Below, one piece after another: positions 53,599 through 62,777 of a stretch of 64,000 nt of DNA. The translations under genes were made by a program, and so were the position numbers. Below the pieces are notes generated by a model. That model was not told the origin of the DNA. It worked only from the letters and a program-made list of their open reading frames with translations, and searched no databases. How positions within the stretch are numbered: the stretch's first letter is position 1; each line of letters begins with the position of its first letter. The stretch spans positions 4,216,001 to 4,280,000 of the forward strand of contig NZ_CP028092.1 of the NCBI RefSeq assembly GCF_005491705.1. Direction: 5' to 3'. This DNA comes from Pontibacter sp. SGAir0037. GTDB lineage: Bacteria > Bacteroidota > Bacteroidia > Cytophagales > Hymenobacteraceae.

Positions 53599-55116
53599 TT
53601 GGAAATCATTAACTCAATTGTGACGTGGGTCATGAAGAAGCGGATTGATCAGATAGATCATTTCCGTGAAAACCCACATGAGGTACAGGAAGAGCTCTTT
53701 TTTAACCTGATAGAAACGGCTAAAAATACAGACTGGGGTAAAAAGTATGGTTACAGAGATATCAAATCTGTAAGGGAGTTTCAGGAGCGGGTTCCTGTAA
53801 GCACTTACGAAGACCTGTTTCCTGAAATTGAAAGGGTGCTGAAGGGAGAGCAGAATGTGCTGTGGCCAAGTAGAATTGAGTGGTTTGCTAAATCTTCGGG
53901 CACAACAAATGCCCGAAGCAAGTATATACCGGTTAGCCCCGAATCGCTGGAAGACTGTCATTATAAAGGTGGCAAAGACATGCTCTCCATTTATGTGAAT
54001 AATTACCCGGAAACAAAGCTTTTTACGGGTAAGGCCCTTTCTATTGGAGGTAGCCATCGGCCAAGCGAGTATAATGCAAAGATTTCCTGCGGTGATGTGT
54101 CGGCGGTTATCATGCAGAACCTGCCCATCTGGGCCGAAGCCATGCGTACACCTCCTCTTAAAGTTGCTCTAATGGACAACTGGGAGGAGAAGATTGCGAA
54201 GATGGTGGAGACAACTGTGGATGAAAATGTAACCAGCCTGAGTGGCGTACCTACCTGGACCTATGTATTGCTCAAGCGTATTCTGGAGGTGACAGGTAAA
54301 AAAGATATTACAGAAGTATGGCCCAGCATAGAATTGTTTACGCACGGTGCTGTGGCATTTGGACCTTACCGTCAGCTGTTCAAGGAAATTATTCCGACAG
54401 ATAAAATGAACTACATGGAGGTTTACAATGCCTCCGAGGGCTTCTTTGGTATACAGGATCAGTGCAATACGGAAGATGAAATGCTCCTGATGCTGGACTA
54501 TGGTGTTTTCTATGAGTTTATTCCCATGGACCAGATCGAAGAGGAAAACCCTAAAGCATTAACGTTGGATCAGGTGGAGTTAGGTAAAAATTACGCCCTA
54601 ATTATCTCAACTAACGCCGGCTTGTGGCGCTACAAGATAGGCGATACCATTCGCTTTACAAGCATTAAACCATATCGCATTAAAATCTCAGGCCGCACCA
54701 AACATTTTATTAATGCTTTTGGCGAAGAAGTGATTGTAGAAAATGCAGAGGTAGCCATTACAAAAGCCTGTAAGGCAACAGGAGCCATTATTACTAATTT
54801 TACAGCAGCACCCGTATACATGGAGAGTGGCAAGCGGGGTGGGCATGAATGGCTGATAGAATTTGAGAAATCGCCTGATAACCTGGAGCGTTTTACAGAA
54901 GTGCTCGACCAGACACTGCGTGAGATCAACTCCGACTACGATGCCAAACGGCACAAGGATATTGCTTTGCAGGCTCCTATTGTGCATGCTGTTCCACAAG
55001 GAACTTTCCTGAGCTGGCTTAGCAAGAAAGGCAAATTAGGCGGCCAGAATAAGATTCCACGCTTGTCTAATTCAAGAGAGTACCTGGAGGAAATCATATC
55101 GCTGGTTGAGAGTTAA
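53599..55116 (+). CDS. GH3-family acyl-adenylating protein
   Basis: 505 residues. The family is best known from plant auxin-conjugating GH3 enzymes, members of the adenylating superfamily that join amino acids to acids. Seen: SSGTTNARSKYIPVS (the P-loop-like motif), YNASEGFFGIQDQ, LWRYKIGDTIRFT and RTKHFINAFGEEV, matching the three adenylation motifs. The start is TTG. It follows lptB by 24 bases, a pairing I have no explanation for. The bacterial substrate is unknown; an acyl acid or lipid precursor is possible. Confidence 0.88.
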   Translation: MEIINSIVTWVMKKRIDQIDHFRENPHEVQEELFFNLIETAKNTDWGKKYGYRDIKSVREFQERVPVSTYEDLFPEIERVLKGEQNVLWPSRIEWFAKSSGTTNARSKYIPVSPESLEDCHYKGGKDMLSIYVNNYPETKLFTGKALSIGGSHRPSEYNAKISCGDVSAVIMQNLPIWAEAMRTPPLKVALMDNWEEKIAKMVETTVDENVTSLSGVPTWTYVLLKRILEVTGKKDITEVWPSIELFTHGAVAFGPYRQLFKEIIPTDKMNYMEVYNASEGFFGIQDQCNTEDEMLLMLDYGVFYEFIPMDQIEEENPKALTLDQVELGKNYALIISTNAGLWRYKIGDTIRFTSIKPYRIKISGRTKHFINAFGEEVIVENAEVAITKACKATGAIITNFTAAPVYMESGKRGGHEWLIEFEKSPDNLERFTEVLDQTLREINSDYDAKRHKDIALQAPIVHAVPQGTFLSWLSKKGKLGGQNKIPRLSNSREYLEEIISLVES

Positions 55117-55183
55117 TACTGACAGTTCTTGAGTGGTAGCATCTAATAACTCATATTGCTCTTTAACATCTGAACTGATAAAC

Positions 55184-55222
55184 AAAAAGCGCCCGGCAAA
55201 TATAAGTTGTCGGGCGCTTTTT
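55184..55222. terminator. Terminator after the GH3 gene
   Basis: A 16-bp stem with one wobble (AAAAAGCGCCCGGCAA / TTGTCGGGCGCTTTTT), A-run and T-run at the ends; can serve both strands. Confidence 0.85.
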
Positions 55223-55249
55223 TATAATGCTGTACCTTAGGTATAGCTA

Positions 55250-55453
55250 TTAACTGAGCAACCGGTAAAAAGCTATGAATACAACAAAGCTTAAAATAAA
55301 TAGAAGAAGCATGTTCAGGTATACAGGTACTGTGTTACCTCTTACTCTTTCATAGATAAAACCTTGTCCGGTCAGCACCATACACAAGGAAAGGTTGATG
55401 ATGGTCAACATCCTGTTAACGGCACGCCATGTGTGTTTAACTTCTGGAGCCAT
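55250..55453 (-). CDS. Small two-helix membrane protein
   Basis: 67 residues with two hydrophobic helices (about 14-31 and 44-64) and a short loop with YERVRGNTVPVY. No known family. It lies downstream of the AIM24-like gene, with 39 bases between them, so probably co-transcribed. Confidence 0.6.
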   Translation of the reverse strand: MAPEVKHTWRAVNRMLTIINLSLCMVLTGQGFIYERVRGNTVPVYLNMLLLFILSFVVFIAFYRLLS

Positions 55454-55492
55454 TGTGTATGATTTTACTTAAAAGTGCAGTCATCTTAGCCG

Positions 55493-56260
55493 TTACTCCA
55501 TAAAGCTGCTGAAGAAGCCGCCTTCTTTATTGGCATTTTGCCCACGAGGCATAAGTGCCTCAATCAGTTTTTTCACAGGCATCGACTGCAACCATACACG
55601 GCCAGTGCCACGCAATGTAGCTAAGAAAAGCCCTTCACCACCAAATATCATTGATTTTAAACCGCCTGCCTGCTGAATGCTAAAATCAATTCCTTCTTCA
55701 AAAGCCACTACGCAGCCAGTGTCTACTCTCAGCGTTTCGTTATTCAGGTGTTTCTCTACAATGGTACCGCCCGCATGCAGAAAAGCAAGTCCGTCGCCTT
55801 CTAAACGTTGCAGGATAAAGCCCTCACCACCAAACAGGCCGGAGCCAAAGCGCTGGTTAAAATGAATGCTAACCTTTGTGCCCAGAGCTGCGGCCAGGAA
55901 AGCATCTTTCTGAGCTATTAAGCTCCTGGTGGGGATATCACGCAAGTCGATAGGCAGAATTGTGCCAGGATATGGGGCAGAAAAAGCAACACGGCTCTTG
56001 CCATAGCCACGGTGCGTAAAGTGCGTCATAAAAAGCGACTCACCTGTAATCATACGTGCCCCTGCCGATACCAGCTTTCCTAAAAAACCTTGGCTGGGAT
56101 TAGAGCCGTCACCCATCTTCGTTTGAAAATCAATGCCGTCTTCCATGTATACCATGGCGCCAGCTTCTGCAATTACAGTTTCATTTGGGTCTAGCTCGAT
56201 CTCCAGTACCTGAATATCGTTACCAAAAATCTTGTAATCAATTTCGTGTGAATTTCTCAT
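55493..56260 (-). CDS. AIM24 / TIGR00266-family protein
   Basis: 255 residues, no signal peptide. A TRAP-like beta structure with repeated glycine-rich turns: [62 protein letters not shown] and [20 protein letters not shown]. Bacterial relatives are unassigned; the mitochondrial AIM24 affects inner-membrane organisation. The gene has a short acidic neighbour upstream and a small membrane protein downstream. Confidence 0.88.
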   Translation of the reverse strand: MRNSHEIDYKIFGNDIQVLEIELDPNETVIAEAGAMVYMEDGIDFQTKMGDGSNPSQGFLGKLVSAGARMITGESLFMTHFTHRGYGKSRVAFSAPYPGTILPIDLRDIPTRSLIAQKDAFLAAALGTKVSIHFNQRFGSGLFGGEGFILQRLEGDGLAFLHAGGTIVEKHLNNETLRVDTGCVVAFEEGIDFSIQQAGGLKSMIFGGEGLFLATLRGTGRVWLQSMPVKKLIEALMPRGQNANKEGGFFSSFME

Positions 56261-56306
56261 AGTTCAGATTAAAAGAGGTTTATCCTGGTACAAGATACCA
56301 AAATTG

Positions 56307-56657
56307 TTAATCCTCTTCCTCTTCTCCATTGCCTTTTTTGCGGGCTTTAGGCAGGTCTACCTCATCTTCATCGTCTGATACAGCATTGGTGTTCCGTACG
56401 AAGTCTTCATCTGTTTCTTCTACTTCTTCCCCTTCTTCTATATGGTACTCTTCTTCCTCTTCACGCTTTGCTTTTTCAGCCGCATCACGCTTTACAAGTT
56501 TTTTATCTTCTACATTCCGGTTAAGAAACTCATTTATCTGATCGATGCTATAGTTAGAGGTAATCTCTCCCTGCTGGTTTACCTGTATTTCAAAACCTTC
56601 CAGGTCTTTATGTACGCGAGCCTTCTTTTTGCTCTTAGATTCTTTTTTCTTCGCCAT
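56307..56657 (-). CDS. Charged low-complexity protein
   Basis: 116 residues: a Lys-rich start (MAKKKESKSKKKARVHKDLEG), a short folded-looking middle (FEIQVNQQGEITSNYSIDQI) that recurs in Bacteroidota homologues, and an acidic tail with long Glu/Asp runs. Probably cytoplasmic and partly disordered. It is not clearly related to a named family. It may belong with the AIM24-like gene. Confidence 0.65.
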   Translation of the reverse strand: MAKKKESKSKKKARVHKDLEGFEIQVNQQGEITSNYSIDQINEFLNRNVEDKKLVKRDAAEKAKREEEEEYHIEEGEEVEETDEDFVRNTNAVSDDEDEVDLPKARKKGNGEEEED

Positions 56658-56753
56658 ACTTGTAGTATTAAGTGTAACTGTTATAAGGAGAAAGAAGTGA
56701 TTTAGTTACATAATGTAGTAGAAGCAAGGCAGGGTATAGCAAATTGTAAAACA

Positions 56754-56781
56754 GAAAGGCCAGCTTTAAAGCTGGCCTTTC
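56754..56781. terminator. 28-bp perfect palindrome, terminator of gltX
   Basis: GAAAGGCCAGCTTT and its complement with no loop base spare; on the minus strand it is followed by CTGTTTTAC. It lies 23 bases after the gltX stop. Confidence 0.65.
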
Positions 56782-56803
56782 AAAAAAATTCTATAAACAC
56801 TAC

Positions 56804-58345
56804 TTAAGCCGAAGCATACTGTTCCAGCTTAACAATAGCAGTTTCTATTCTTGATTTTGCTTCAGCGGCACCAATTACTTCAATAATTTGCATCAGATCC
56901 GGGCCTGCTTCCAAGCCTGTAATTGCCAGGCGTAAAGCCTGCATTACCTGGCCAATTTTCATGCTTTGGCGCTCTAAAACAGCATTTAGAAGATCTTTTA
57001 TAGTATCGGCATTATAGTTGGGTAATGCCTCTAGTTCGTTTTTGAATTCCTCAAAAACCGCAACCACTTGGCTGTTCCATTTCTTTGCAGCTACTTTCTC
57101 ATTATAAGTAGCAGGAGCCTCAAAGAAGTAGGAAGATTCCTGCCAGAAATCGCTTGGGAAAGTGACACGTTCTTTCATGATGCCGCTAATTTTCACAGCT
57201 TGATCAAAAGAACAGGTAATGTGGCGCTCTTCCAGCTCTTTTAGAAGATATTGAGCCAATTCTTCATTTGGCTTCGCCCTCAGGTACTGCTCATTAAACC
57301 AGCGGGCCTTCTGCCAGTCGAATTTTGTGCCGGATTTTCCTATACGCTCAATGCTGAAAGCTTCAATGAGTTCAGGTATAGAGAACAGCTCCTGTTGTGT
57401 GCCCGGGTTCCAGCCCAAGAAGGCCAGGAAGTTGATAAAAGCTTCAGGAAGGAAGCCATTTTCACGATACCCAATAGACTTTTCGCCTGTAAACGGATCC
57501 TGCCACTCTAACGGAAAAACCGGGAAACCAAATTTATCGCCGTCGCGCTTGCTCAGCTTACCGTTGCCGTCTGGTTTGAGCAGAAGTGGGAGGTGGGCAA
57601 ATTGCGGCATCGTGTCTTCCCAACCTAAGTAGCGGTAAAGTAACACGTGCAGGGGGGCAGAAGGCAACCATTCCTCTCCACGAATCACGTGTGTGATCTC
57701 CATCAGGTGGTCATCTACAATGTTAGCCAGGTGGTAAGTAGGCATGCCATCCGACTTCATCAGTACTTTATCATCTATGGCCGAAGAGTGTACCATTACC
57801 CAACCACGAATCATATCCTTCAGGCGTATTTCCTCTTTGCGGGGCACCTTCAGCCGGATAACATACGGCTCCCCCGACTCCAGGCGACGCTTTACTTCGT
57901 CTTCTGGTAATGTAAGGGAATTCTTCATCGTAGCACGTGTAATGGCATTGTACTGGGGTGTTGCTACTTTTGCAGCCTTTAAGCGTTCCCGCATAGCATC
58001 CAGTTCTTCTGCCGTATCAAAAGCGTAATAGGCGTATCCCTGCTCCACCAGTTGCAGTGCATATTGCATGTACATTGGCTTACGCTCCGACTGGCGGTAT
58101 GGGCCGTAAGGACCACCTTTCCATGGGCTTTCATCCAACTCTACACCACTCCATTCCAGTGCTTCTCTTATATAATCTTCTGCGCCAGGCACAAAACGAT
58201 TCTGGTCTGTATCCTCGATACGTAAAATCATTTTGCCGCCAGATTTGCGGGCAAACAAATAATTATATAAGGCAGTGCGAACACCTCCTATATGGAGAGG
58301 CCCGGTAGGGCTTGGGGCAAAGCGGACTCTAACTTCTCTTTCCAT
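56804..58345 (-). CDS. gltX: Glutamyl-tRNA synthetase
   Basis: 513 residues from ATG 58345. Class Ic synthetase: PSPTGPLHIGGVRTALYNYL carries the HIGH motif as HIGG, the KMSKS motif is KLSKRDGDKFG, and DTDQNRFV follows the tRNA-acceptor region. A longer frame starting at TTG 58393 is not used, because the promoter box at 58383-58390 lies between. Downstream the product feeds protein synthesis and, by Glu-tRNA, heme synthesis. Confidence 0.96.
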   Translation of the reverse strand: MEREVRVRFAPSPTGPLHIGGVRTALYNYLFARKSGGKMILRIEDTDQNRFVPGAEDYIREALEWSGVELDESPWKGGPYGPYRQSERKPMYMQYALQLVEQGYAYYAFDTAEELDAMRERLKAAKVATPQYNAITRATMKNSLTLPEDEVKRRLESGEPYVIRLKVPRKEEIRLKDMIRGWVMVHSSAIDDKVLMKSDGMPTYHLANIVDDHLMEITHVIRGEEWLPSAPLHVLLYRYLGWEDTMPQFAHLPLLLKPDGNGKLSKRDGDKFGFPVFPLEWQDPFTGEKSIGYRENGFLPEAFINFLAFLGWNPGTQQELFSIPELIEAFSIERIGKSGTKFDWQKARWFNEQYLRAKPNEELAQYLLKELEERHITCSFDQAVKISGIMKERVTFPSDFWQESSYFFEAPATYNEKVAAKKWNSQVVAVFEEFKNELEALPNYNADTIKDLLNAVLERQSMKIGQVMQALRLAITGLEAGPDLMQIIEVIGAAEAKSRIETAIVKLEQYASA

Positions 58346-58382
58346 GTATGTTATCTCTAGGGAGTAATTTCTAAATGAGCCA

Positions 58383-58398
58383 CAAAGGTACAAAATTA
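58383..58398 (-). promoter_or_regulatory. Double -7 box for gltX
   Basis: On the minus strand TAATTTTG (58391-58398) runs directly into TACCTTTG (58383-58390), both exact TAnnTTTG matches. Transcription would start near 58376, some 30 bases before the ATG. Confidence 0.6.
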
Positions 58399-58561
58399 TG
58401 TAGCATGAATAAATAAGGACCTGCTGTAATAGATGCTTCTGCTTTTAGCTGCTAGCTGCTTCAGGCAAAATTATGGGAGTACCTGTATAAGTAGCAATAA
58501 CCGAATATAGCTATAACCAAAATCCTGCTTATGGGGTTATAGTATTAAAAACCTGAAAATC

Positions 58562-59584
58562 ATGTTGCTGCGGCGGTTAAAAAAGTTATGGGGCTTGCTC
58601 AAGGAAACTACGCTTGAGTTTATTGATAATAATTCTTTTCAGAAGGGAGCAGCACTTTCTTACTATACCATTTTTGCTTTACCTCCGGTACTGATCATCA
58701 TTATTAACCTGACCGGTTATTTTTTTAGTGAGCAGGCCGTTTCAGGTGAGATCTATTACCAGCTAAAAGAGCTTATAGGAACGGAGAGTGCTTATGAGGT
58801 ACAAAAGATGGTGGAGAATGTAAATGCTTTTACCGATATTAACTTTGCCACTATTGTAAGTACTGTTACTCTCTTTATAGCAGCTACCGGTGCTTTTATT
58901 TCTATGCAAGATTCCCTTAACGAGATATGGTGCGTAAAACCTGTTCCGAAGCGGGGACTGCTGAAACTGGTGCTGGACAGGTTTTTGTCTTTTGGCATGA
59001 TACTGGGCATTGCAGCGCTGGTAATAGTTTTTCTGCTTGCAAATGCTGTGTTGGTAGTGGTGGGTAATTTTCTGACAGCCCGTTTCTCTGGTTGGGTTGT
59101 GTATGTGCTGCATGTCTTTAACTTCTTTACGGTATTGGTTATCCTCACTTTTCTGTTTTCCTGTGTCTACAAATACCTGCCCGATGCCAAAATAAAATGG
59201 CGCGATGTATGGGTTGGGGGGCTGGTAACAGCACTGCTGTTTTCAATTGCCAGAAGTATTATAGGGTTTTACCTGGGTACAGCCGATGTGGGATCTATGT
59301 ATGGCGCGGCAGGCTCTGTTATTGTTATTCTTACCTGGGTTTTTCTGGTGTCGCAGTTTATATTTTTTGGAGCCGTGTTCACTTTTGTGTATTCCAGAAA
59401 GTATGGGTTTAACATATACCCAGCTGATTATGCTGTGCGCATTGTAAGGCAGGAAATTGAAGTAGGTAAAACAGCTGTAAATAAAGAGCCTGGCAAGCAT
59501 GCCCAGGAAGTATATGCGGATGAGGTTAAGGTAGATGAGCAGAAAGAGGAAAAAGGCAGGCTTTCGGCAGGAGAAAATATCTAG
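58562..59584 (+). CDS. YihY/UPF0761-family membrane protein
   Basis: 340 residues. Six hydrophobic helices between about 25 and 280, with GAALSYYTIFALPPVLIIII at the start of the domain (the conserved ALxYYxxFxxxP pattern) and AAGSVIVILTWVFLVSQFIFFGA near its end, then a hydrophilic tail rich in Lys and Glu. Called virulence factor BrkB in databases, though RNase BN activity is not supported for this family. Function unknown. Confidence 0.88.
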   Translation: MLLRRLKKLWGLLKETTLEFIDNNSFQKGAALSYYTIFALPPVLIIIINLTGYFFSEQAVSGEIYYQLKELIGTESAYEVQKMVENVNAFTDINFATIVSTVTLFIAATGAFISMQDSLNEIWCVKPVPKRGLLKLVLDRFLSFGMILGIAALVIVFLLANAVLVVVGNFLTARFSGWVVYVLHVFNFFTVLVILTFLFSCVYKYLPDAKIKWRDVWVGGLVTALLFSIARSIIGFYLGTADVGSMYGAAGSVIVILTWVFLVSQFIFFGAVFTFVYSRKYGFNIYPADYAVRIVRQEIEVGKTAVNKEPGKHAQEVYADEVKVDEQKEEKGRLSAGENI

Positions 59585-59632
59585 CTACTCTTCTGTTGGG
59601 CGGCTTTAAGTGCCCTGCCAAAGAGTAGCTAG
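59581..59632. terminator. Bidirectional hairpin between yihY and ridA
   Basis: A 12-bp outer stem, CTAGCTACTCTT (59581-59592) with AAGAGTAGCTAG (59621-59632), includes the YihY stop codon; an inner GGGC/GCCC stem extends it. Five bases separate it from the RidA stop. Confidence 0.65.
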
Positions 59633-59636
59633 CTGT

Positions 59637-60017
59637 TTACAAGGCGGCTATACAGGAAATCTCAACATTCACATCTTTAGGCAAACGGCTTACTTCTACT
59701 GTTTCTCGAGCTGGTGGATTGCTGGTAAAGTAGCTGCCGTAGGTTTCGTTTATTTTGCCAAAGTTGTTCAGGTCCTTTACAAAAATAGAGCACTTCAGCA
59801 CGTTCTCGAATTCCATTCCCGCTTCTGATAAGATAGCTTTCAGGTTCTTCATAACTTGGTGTGTTTCCTCCTCTATAGTTCCGCCTACTAATTCGCCGCT
59901 TTGTGCATCCAAAGCAATTTGCCCGGATACGTAAAGTGTTCCGTTTATCATGGTTGCCTGGCTGTAGGGGCCTATTGGTGCCGGGGCATGAGGAGAGTTG
60001 ATAATAGTATGTGCCAT
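59637..60017 (-). CDS. ridA: RidA-family imine/enamine deaminase
   Basis: 126 residues. Cytoplasmic YjgF/RidA trimer that hydrolyses reactive 2-aminoacrylate-type enamines. Seen: PIGPYSQATMINGTLYVSGQI, NLKAILSEAGMEFENVLKCSIFVKDL, and PARETVEVSRLPKDVNVEISCIA, which holds the active-site Arg. It is a single gene with its own promoter. Confidence 0.94.
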   Translation of the reverse strand: MAHTIINSPHAPAPIGPYSQATMINGTLYVSGQIALDAQSGELVGGTIEEETHQVMKNLKAILSEAGMEFENVLKCSIFVKDLNNFGKINETYGSYFTSNPPARETVEVSRLPKDVNVEISCIAAL

Positions 60018-60050
60018 AATCCAGATTAAATTTAATGTTTATCTTTACTT

Positions 60051-60082
60051 CAAAGCTACAGAAATAAGTAATGAGACAAAAG
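60051..60082 (-). promoter_or_regulatory. Promoter of ridA
   Basis: On the minus strand TAGCTTTG (60051-60058) is an exact -7 box, with TTTTG about 18 bases upstream (near 60077-60081). Transcription would start near 60044, about 27 bases before the ATG. Confidence 0.6.
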
Positions 60083-60182
60083 GCAAAGCGTGCAGCGTGT
60101 CCGGTATTACAAGCCTTTCTGATGTTTTACCATCAACGGCGTCTGTCGCTAATTTTCAGTAAAGGGTTGTTTAAATAACGTT

Positions 60183-60869
60183 ATGCAAGTAATCATTCTA
60201 TCTGGTCCGGATATGGCCGCAGCATTTAAACTCAAGTTTCCGGAAGAGAATAGCGGCAACAGCTATACTTTTCTTCTGCCTGACGATGCTTCTGACGCGC
60301 TGCTGCAAAAGCCGGATGTTGTTTTTGATTTTCTGCTGCACGAACAGCCTGGCAGATTAATGAAGTACAGAAAAGAGCAGGTTGTTTTTTGTAATGTGGT
60401 TACTACACAGTTGGCAGCTTTGGCAAGGATGGTAAACCTGGAGCACTCGTGTACCCTTATTGGCTTTAATGGTTTGCCTACGCTGCTTAACCGCGACGTG
60501 CTGGAGGTAAGCTTACTGAAACCAGCAGATGAAGCCATTCTAAGCCATATCTGTAAAGCGTTAGGAACAGCTTATTTGCTTGTAGATGATCGTGTTGGTA
60601 TGGTTACACCAAGGATCTTGTGCATGATTATAAATGAGGCCTGTTATACGTTGCAAGAAGGAACTGCGTCCGTTTCTGCCATAGATTCAGGAATGAAGTT
60701 AGGGACCAACTACCCGAAAGGTCCGTTTGAATGGGCAAACCAGATAGGAGTAAAAAATGTGTACGAAGTATTGCAGGCAGTATATGAAGATACCAAAGAC
60801 GAGCGTTACAAGATATGCCCACTCTTGAAGACAATGTACCTAAAGGGTGAGCAATTCAGTATTGTATAA
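60183..60869 (+). CDS. 3-hydroxyacyl-CoA dehydrogenase-like protein with degenerate nucleotide domain
   Basis: 228 residues. The C-terminal half is a complete 3HCDH domain: DDRVGMVTPRILCMIINEACY, QEGTASVSAIDSGMKLGTNYP and GPFEWANQIGVKNVYEVL. The N-terminal half, about 120 residues instead of 180, lacks the GxGxxG NAD loop, although GFNGLPT and VTTQLAALA remain from the Rossmann end. It may therefore not bind NAD and may act in another way, or with a partner. Its last codons overlap a 28-bp inverted repeat. Confidence 0.78.
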   Translation: MQVIILSGPDMAAAFKLKFPEENSGNSYTFLLPDDASDALLQKPDVVFDFLLHEQPGRLMKYRKEQVVFCNVVTTQLAALARMVNLEHSCTLIGFNGLPTLLNRDVLEVSLLKPADEAILSHICKALGTAYLLVDDRVGMVTPRILCMIINEACYTLQEGTASVSAIDSGMKLGTNYPKGPFEWANQIGVKNVYEVLQAVYEDTKDERYKICPLLKTMYLKGEQFSIV

Positions 60870-60914
60870 AAGAAAAGGGAGCCGAACGGCTCCCTTTTCT
60901 TTTATACAATACTG
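60857..60914. terminator. 28-bp perfect inverted repeat between convergent genes
   Basis: Left arm 60857-60884 starts inside the last codons of the 3HCDH-like gene; right arm 60887-60914 is its exact complement, with only AA between. It ends 11 bases before the glmS stop and ends transcription from both sides. Confidence 0.85.
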
Positions 60915-60925
60915 ATGTTGTGCTA

Positions 60926-62761
60926 TTACTCAACTGTAACAGATTTTGCCAGGTTGCGTGGCTGGTCAACGTTACAGCCTCTTAGCACAGCAATGTAGTA
61001 AGAAAGCAATTGTAATGGAATAACAGAAAGCAGTGGCACAAGATGTTCGCTTGTATCCGGTACTTCAATTACGAACTCTGCCATTGCAGGAATAACCGTG
61101 TCTCCTTCTGTTACAATAGCTATCACACGTCCTTTACGTGCTCTAACTTCCTGTATATTCGATACAACCTTCTCGTAAGAGCTGTCTTTTGTAGCAATAA
61201 ATACAACCGGCATGTTCTCGTCTATCAGCGCGATCGGGCCGTGTTTCATTTCTGCGGCAGGGTATCCTTCTGCGTGAATGTAAGAGATCTCTTTCAGCTT
61301 AAGCGCACCCTCCAGCGCCACCGGGAAATTATAACCACGGCCCAGGTAGATGAAGTTTGTGGCATCTTTGAAGAGCTCAGCAATTTCCTGAATCTTTTTA
61401 TCTTGTTGCAGGCATTGCTCTACTTTTGCTGGTATGTTTTCCAGCTCAACCATCAGCTGGTGTAGCTTGCTGGTTTCGATAGTGCCTCGTTTGCTGCCGA
61501 TGAACATGGCAATCAGCGAAAGTACGGTAACTTGTGCTGTAAACGCTTTGGTACTGGCTACACCAATTTCCGGACCAGCATGCGTATAAGCGCCTGCATC
61601 TGTAGCACGGGCTATAGATGAACCTACTACGTTGCAAATCCCGAAAATAGTAGCGCCTTTAGATTTAGCCAGCTCCAGTGCTGCCAGTGTATCAGCTGTT
61701 TCGCCAGACTGGGAAATAGCTATTACTATATCCGACTCTTTAATAACAGGATTTCTGTAACGGAATTCTGAAGCGTATTCTACTTCAACCGGAATGCGAG
61801 CTAAGTCTTCTATCAAATATTCTGCTACAAGACCTGCATGCCACGAGGTACCGCAGGCTACAATTAATATTCTGTCGGCATTCACAAATTTGTTTTCGAA
61901 CTCACGAAGGCCGCCCAGCATAAGCTGGTATTTTTCTGCTATTAACCTGCCACGCATACTATCCATGATAGAGCGGGGCTGCTCATAGATCTCCTTCAAC
62001 ATGAAGTGCTCATAGCCGCCTTTTTCTATCTGCTCCAGTGCCAGCTCCAGCTTGTGAATGTAAGGTGTCTGCTTCACATCCTCTATAGAGCGGATATCCA
62101 GTTCTCCATCTCTGATAACAGCTATCTCCAGGTCGTTCAGGTATACAACATCGTTGGTATACTCAATAATAGGAGTTGCATCAGAAGCTAAGAAGTATTC
62201 ACCTTCTCCGATACCAACTACCAGCGGACTGCCTTTGCGTGCGGCTACCAATTGATTTGGAGAATCTTTGGCAAGAACTACAATCGCGTATGCTCCTACC
62301 ACCTCATGTAAGGCCAGGCGTACAGCTTCCACCAGGTTACATTTATTCTGAATTCGAATTTCTTCAATCAAGTTGATGAATACTTCAGAATCAGTCTCAC
62401 TTTTAAAGGTATGGCCTTTTTCAATGAGCAGCTTTTTTAAGCTGGCATAATTCTCAATAATACCATTGTGAATGATGGCCAGATTACCTGAAGTAGAATA
62501 GTGTGGGTGTGCATTTACATCGTTCGGTTCACCATGTGTGGCCCAACGTGTATGGCCCATGCCAATGTTACTGTGTACATCCTGCTCTGCCAGGAAGTTT
62601 TCAAGTTTGCTTACTTTGCCTTTTTTCTTGTATACATTCAGGTCTCCGTTTAATAGTGCTATTCCGGCACTATCATACCCTCTGTATTCTAAGCGTTTAA
62701 GGCCTTTGATAATGATTGGGCTGGCTTCTCTGTGCCCGACATATGCTACAATTCCACACAT
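60926..62761 (-). CDS. glmS: Glutamine-fructose-6-phosphate aminotransferase
   Basis: 611 residues. First step of UDP-GlcNAc synthesis. The N-terminal nucleophile is C2 in MCGIVAYVG; the glutaminase part runs to about 240, followed by two SIS isomerase domains (about 290-420 and 460-590) with SQSGETADTLAAL and the C-terminal tail NLAKSVTVE. Only about 35 bases separate the likely transcription start from the ATG, so no glmS ribozyme is present. Its promoter overlaps an 18-bp inverted repeat. Confidence 0.97.
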   Translation of the reverse strand: MCGIVAYVGHREASPIIIKGLKRLEYRGYDSAGIALLNGDLNVYKKKGKVSKLENFLAEQDVHSNIGMGHTRWATHGEPNDVNAHPHYSTSGNLAIIHNGIIENYASLKKLLIEKGHTFKSETDSEVFINLIEEIRIQNKCNLVEAVRLALHEVVGAYAIVVLAKDSPNQLVAARKGSPLVVGIGEGEYFLASDATPIIEYTNDVVYLNDLEIAVIRDGELDIRSIEDVKQTPYIHKLELALEQIEKGGYEHFMLKEIYEQPRSIMDSMRGRLIAEKYQLMLGGLREFENKFVNADRILIVACGTSWHAGLVAEYLIEDLARIPVEVEYASEFRYRNPVIKESDIVIAISQSGETADTLAALELAKSKGATIFGICNVVGSSIARATDAGAYTHAGPEIGVASTKAFTAQVTVLSLIAMFIGSKRGTIETSKLHQLMVELENIPAKVEQCLQQDKKIQEIAELFKDATNFIYLGRGYNFPVALEGALKLKEISYIHAEGYPAAEMKHGPIALIDENMPVVFIATKDSSYEKVVSNIQEVRARKGRVIAIVTEGDTVIPAMAEFVIEVPDTSEHLVPLLSVIPLQLLSYYIAVLRGCNVDQPRNLAKSVTVE

Positions 62762-62777
62762 AATAATAGAATTTTTT

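Noticed and set aside
58346..58393. Extended N-terminus of GluRS from TTG 58393
   Set aside because: The promoter -7 box lies within or next to this stretch, and GluRS normally starts a few residues before RFAPSPTG.
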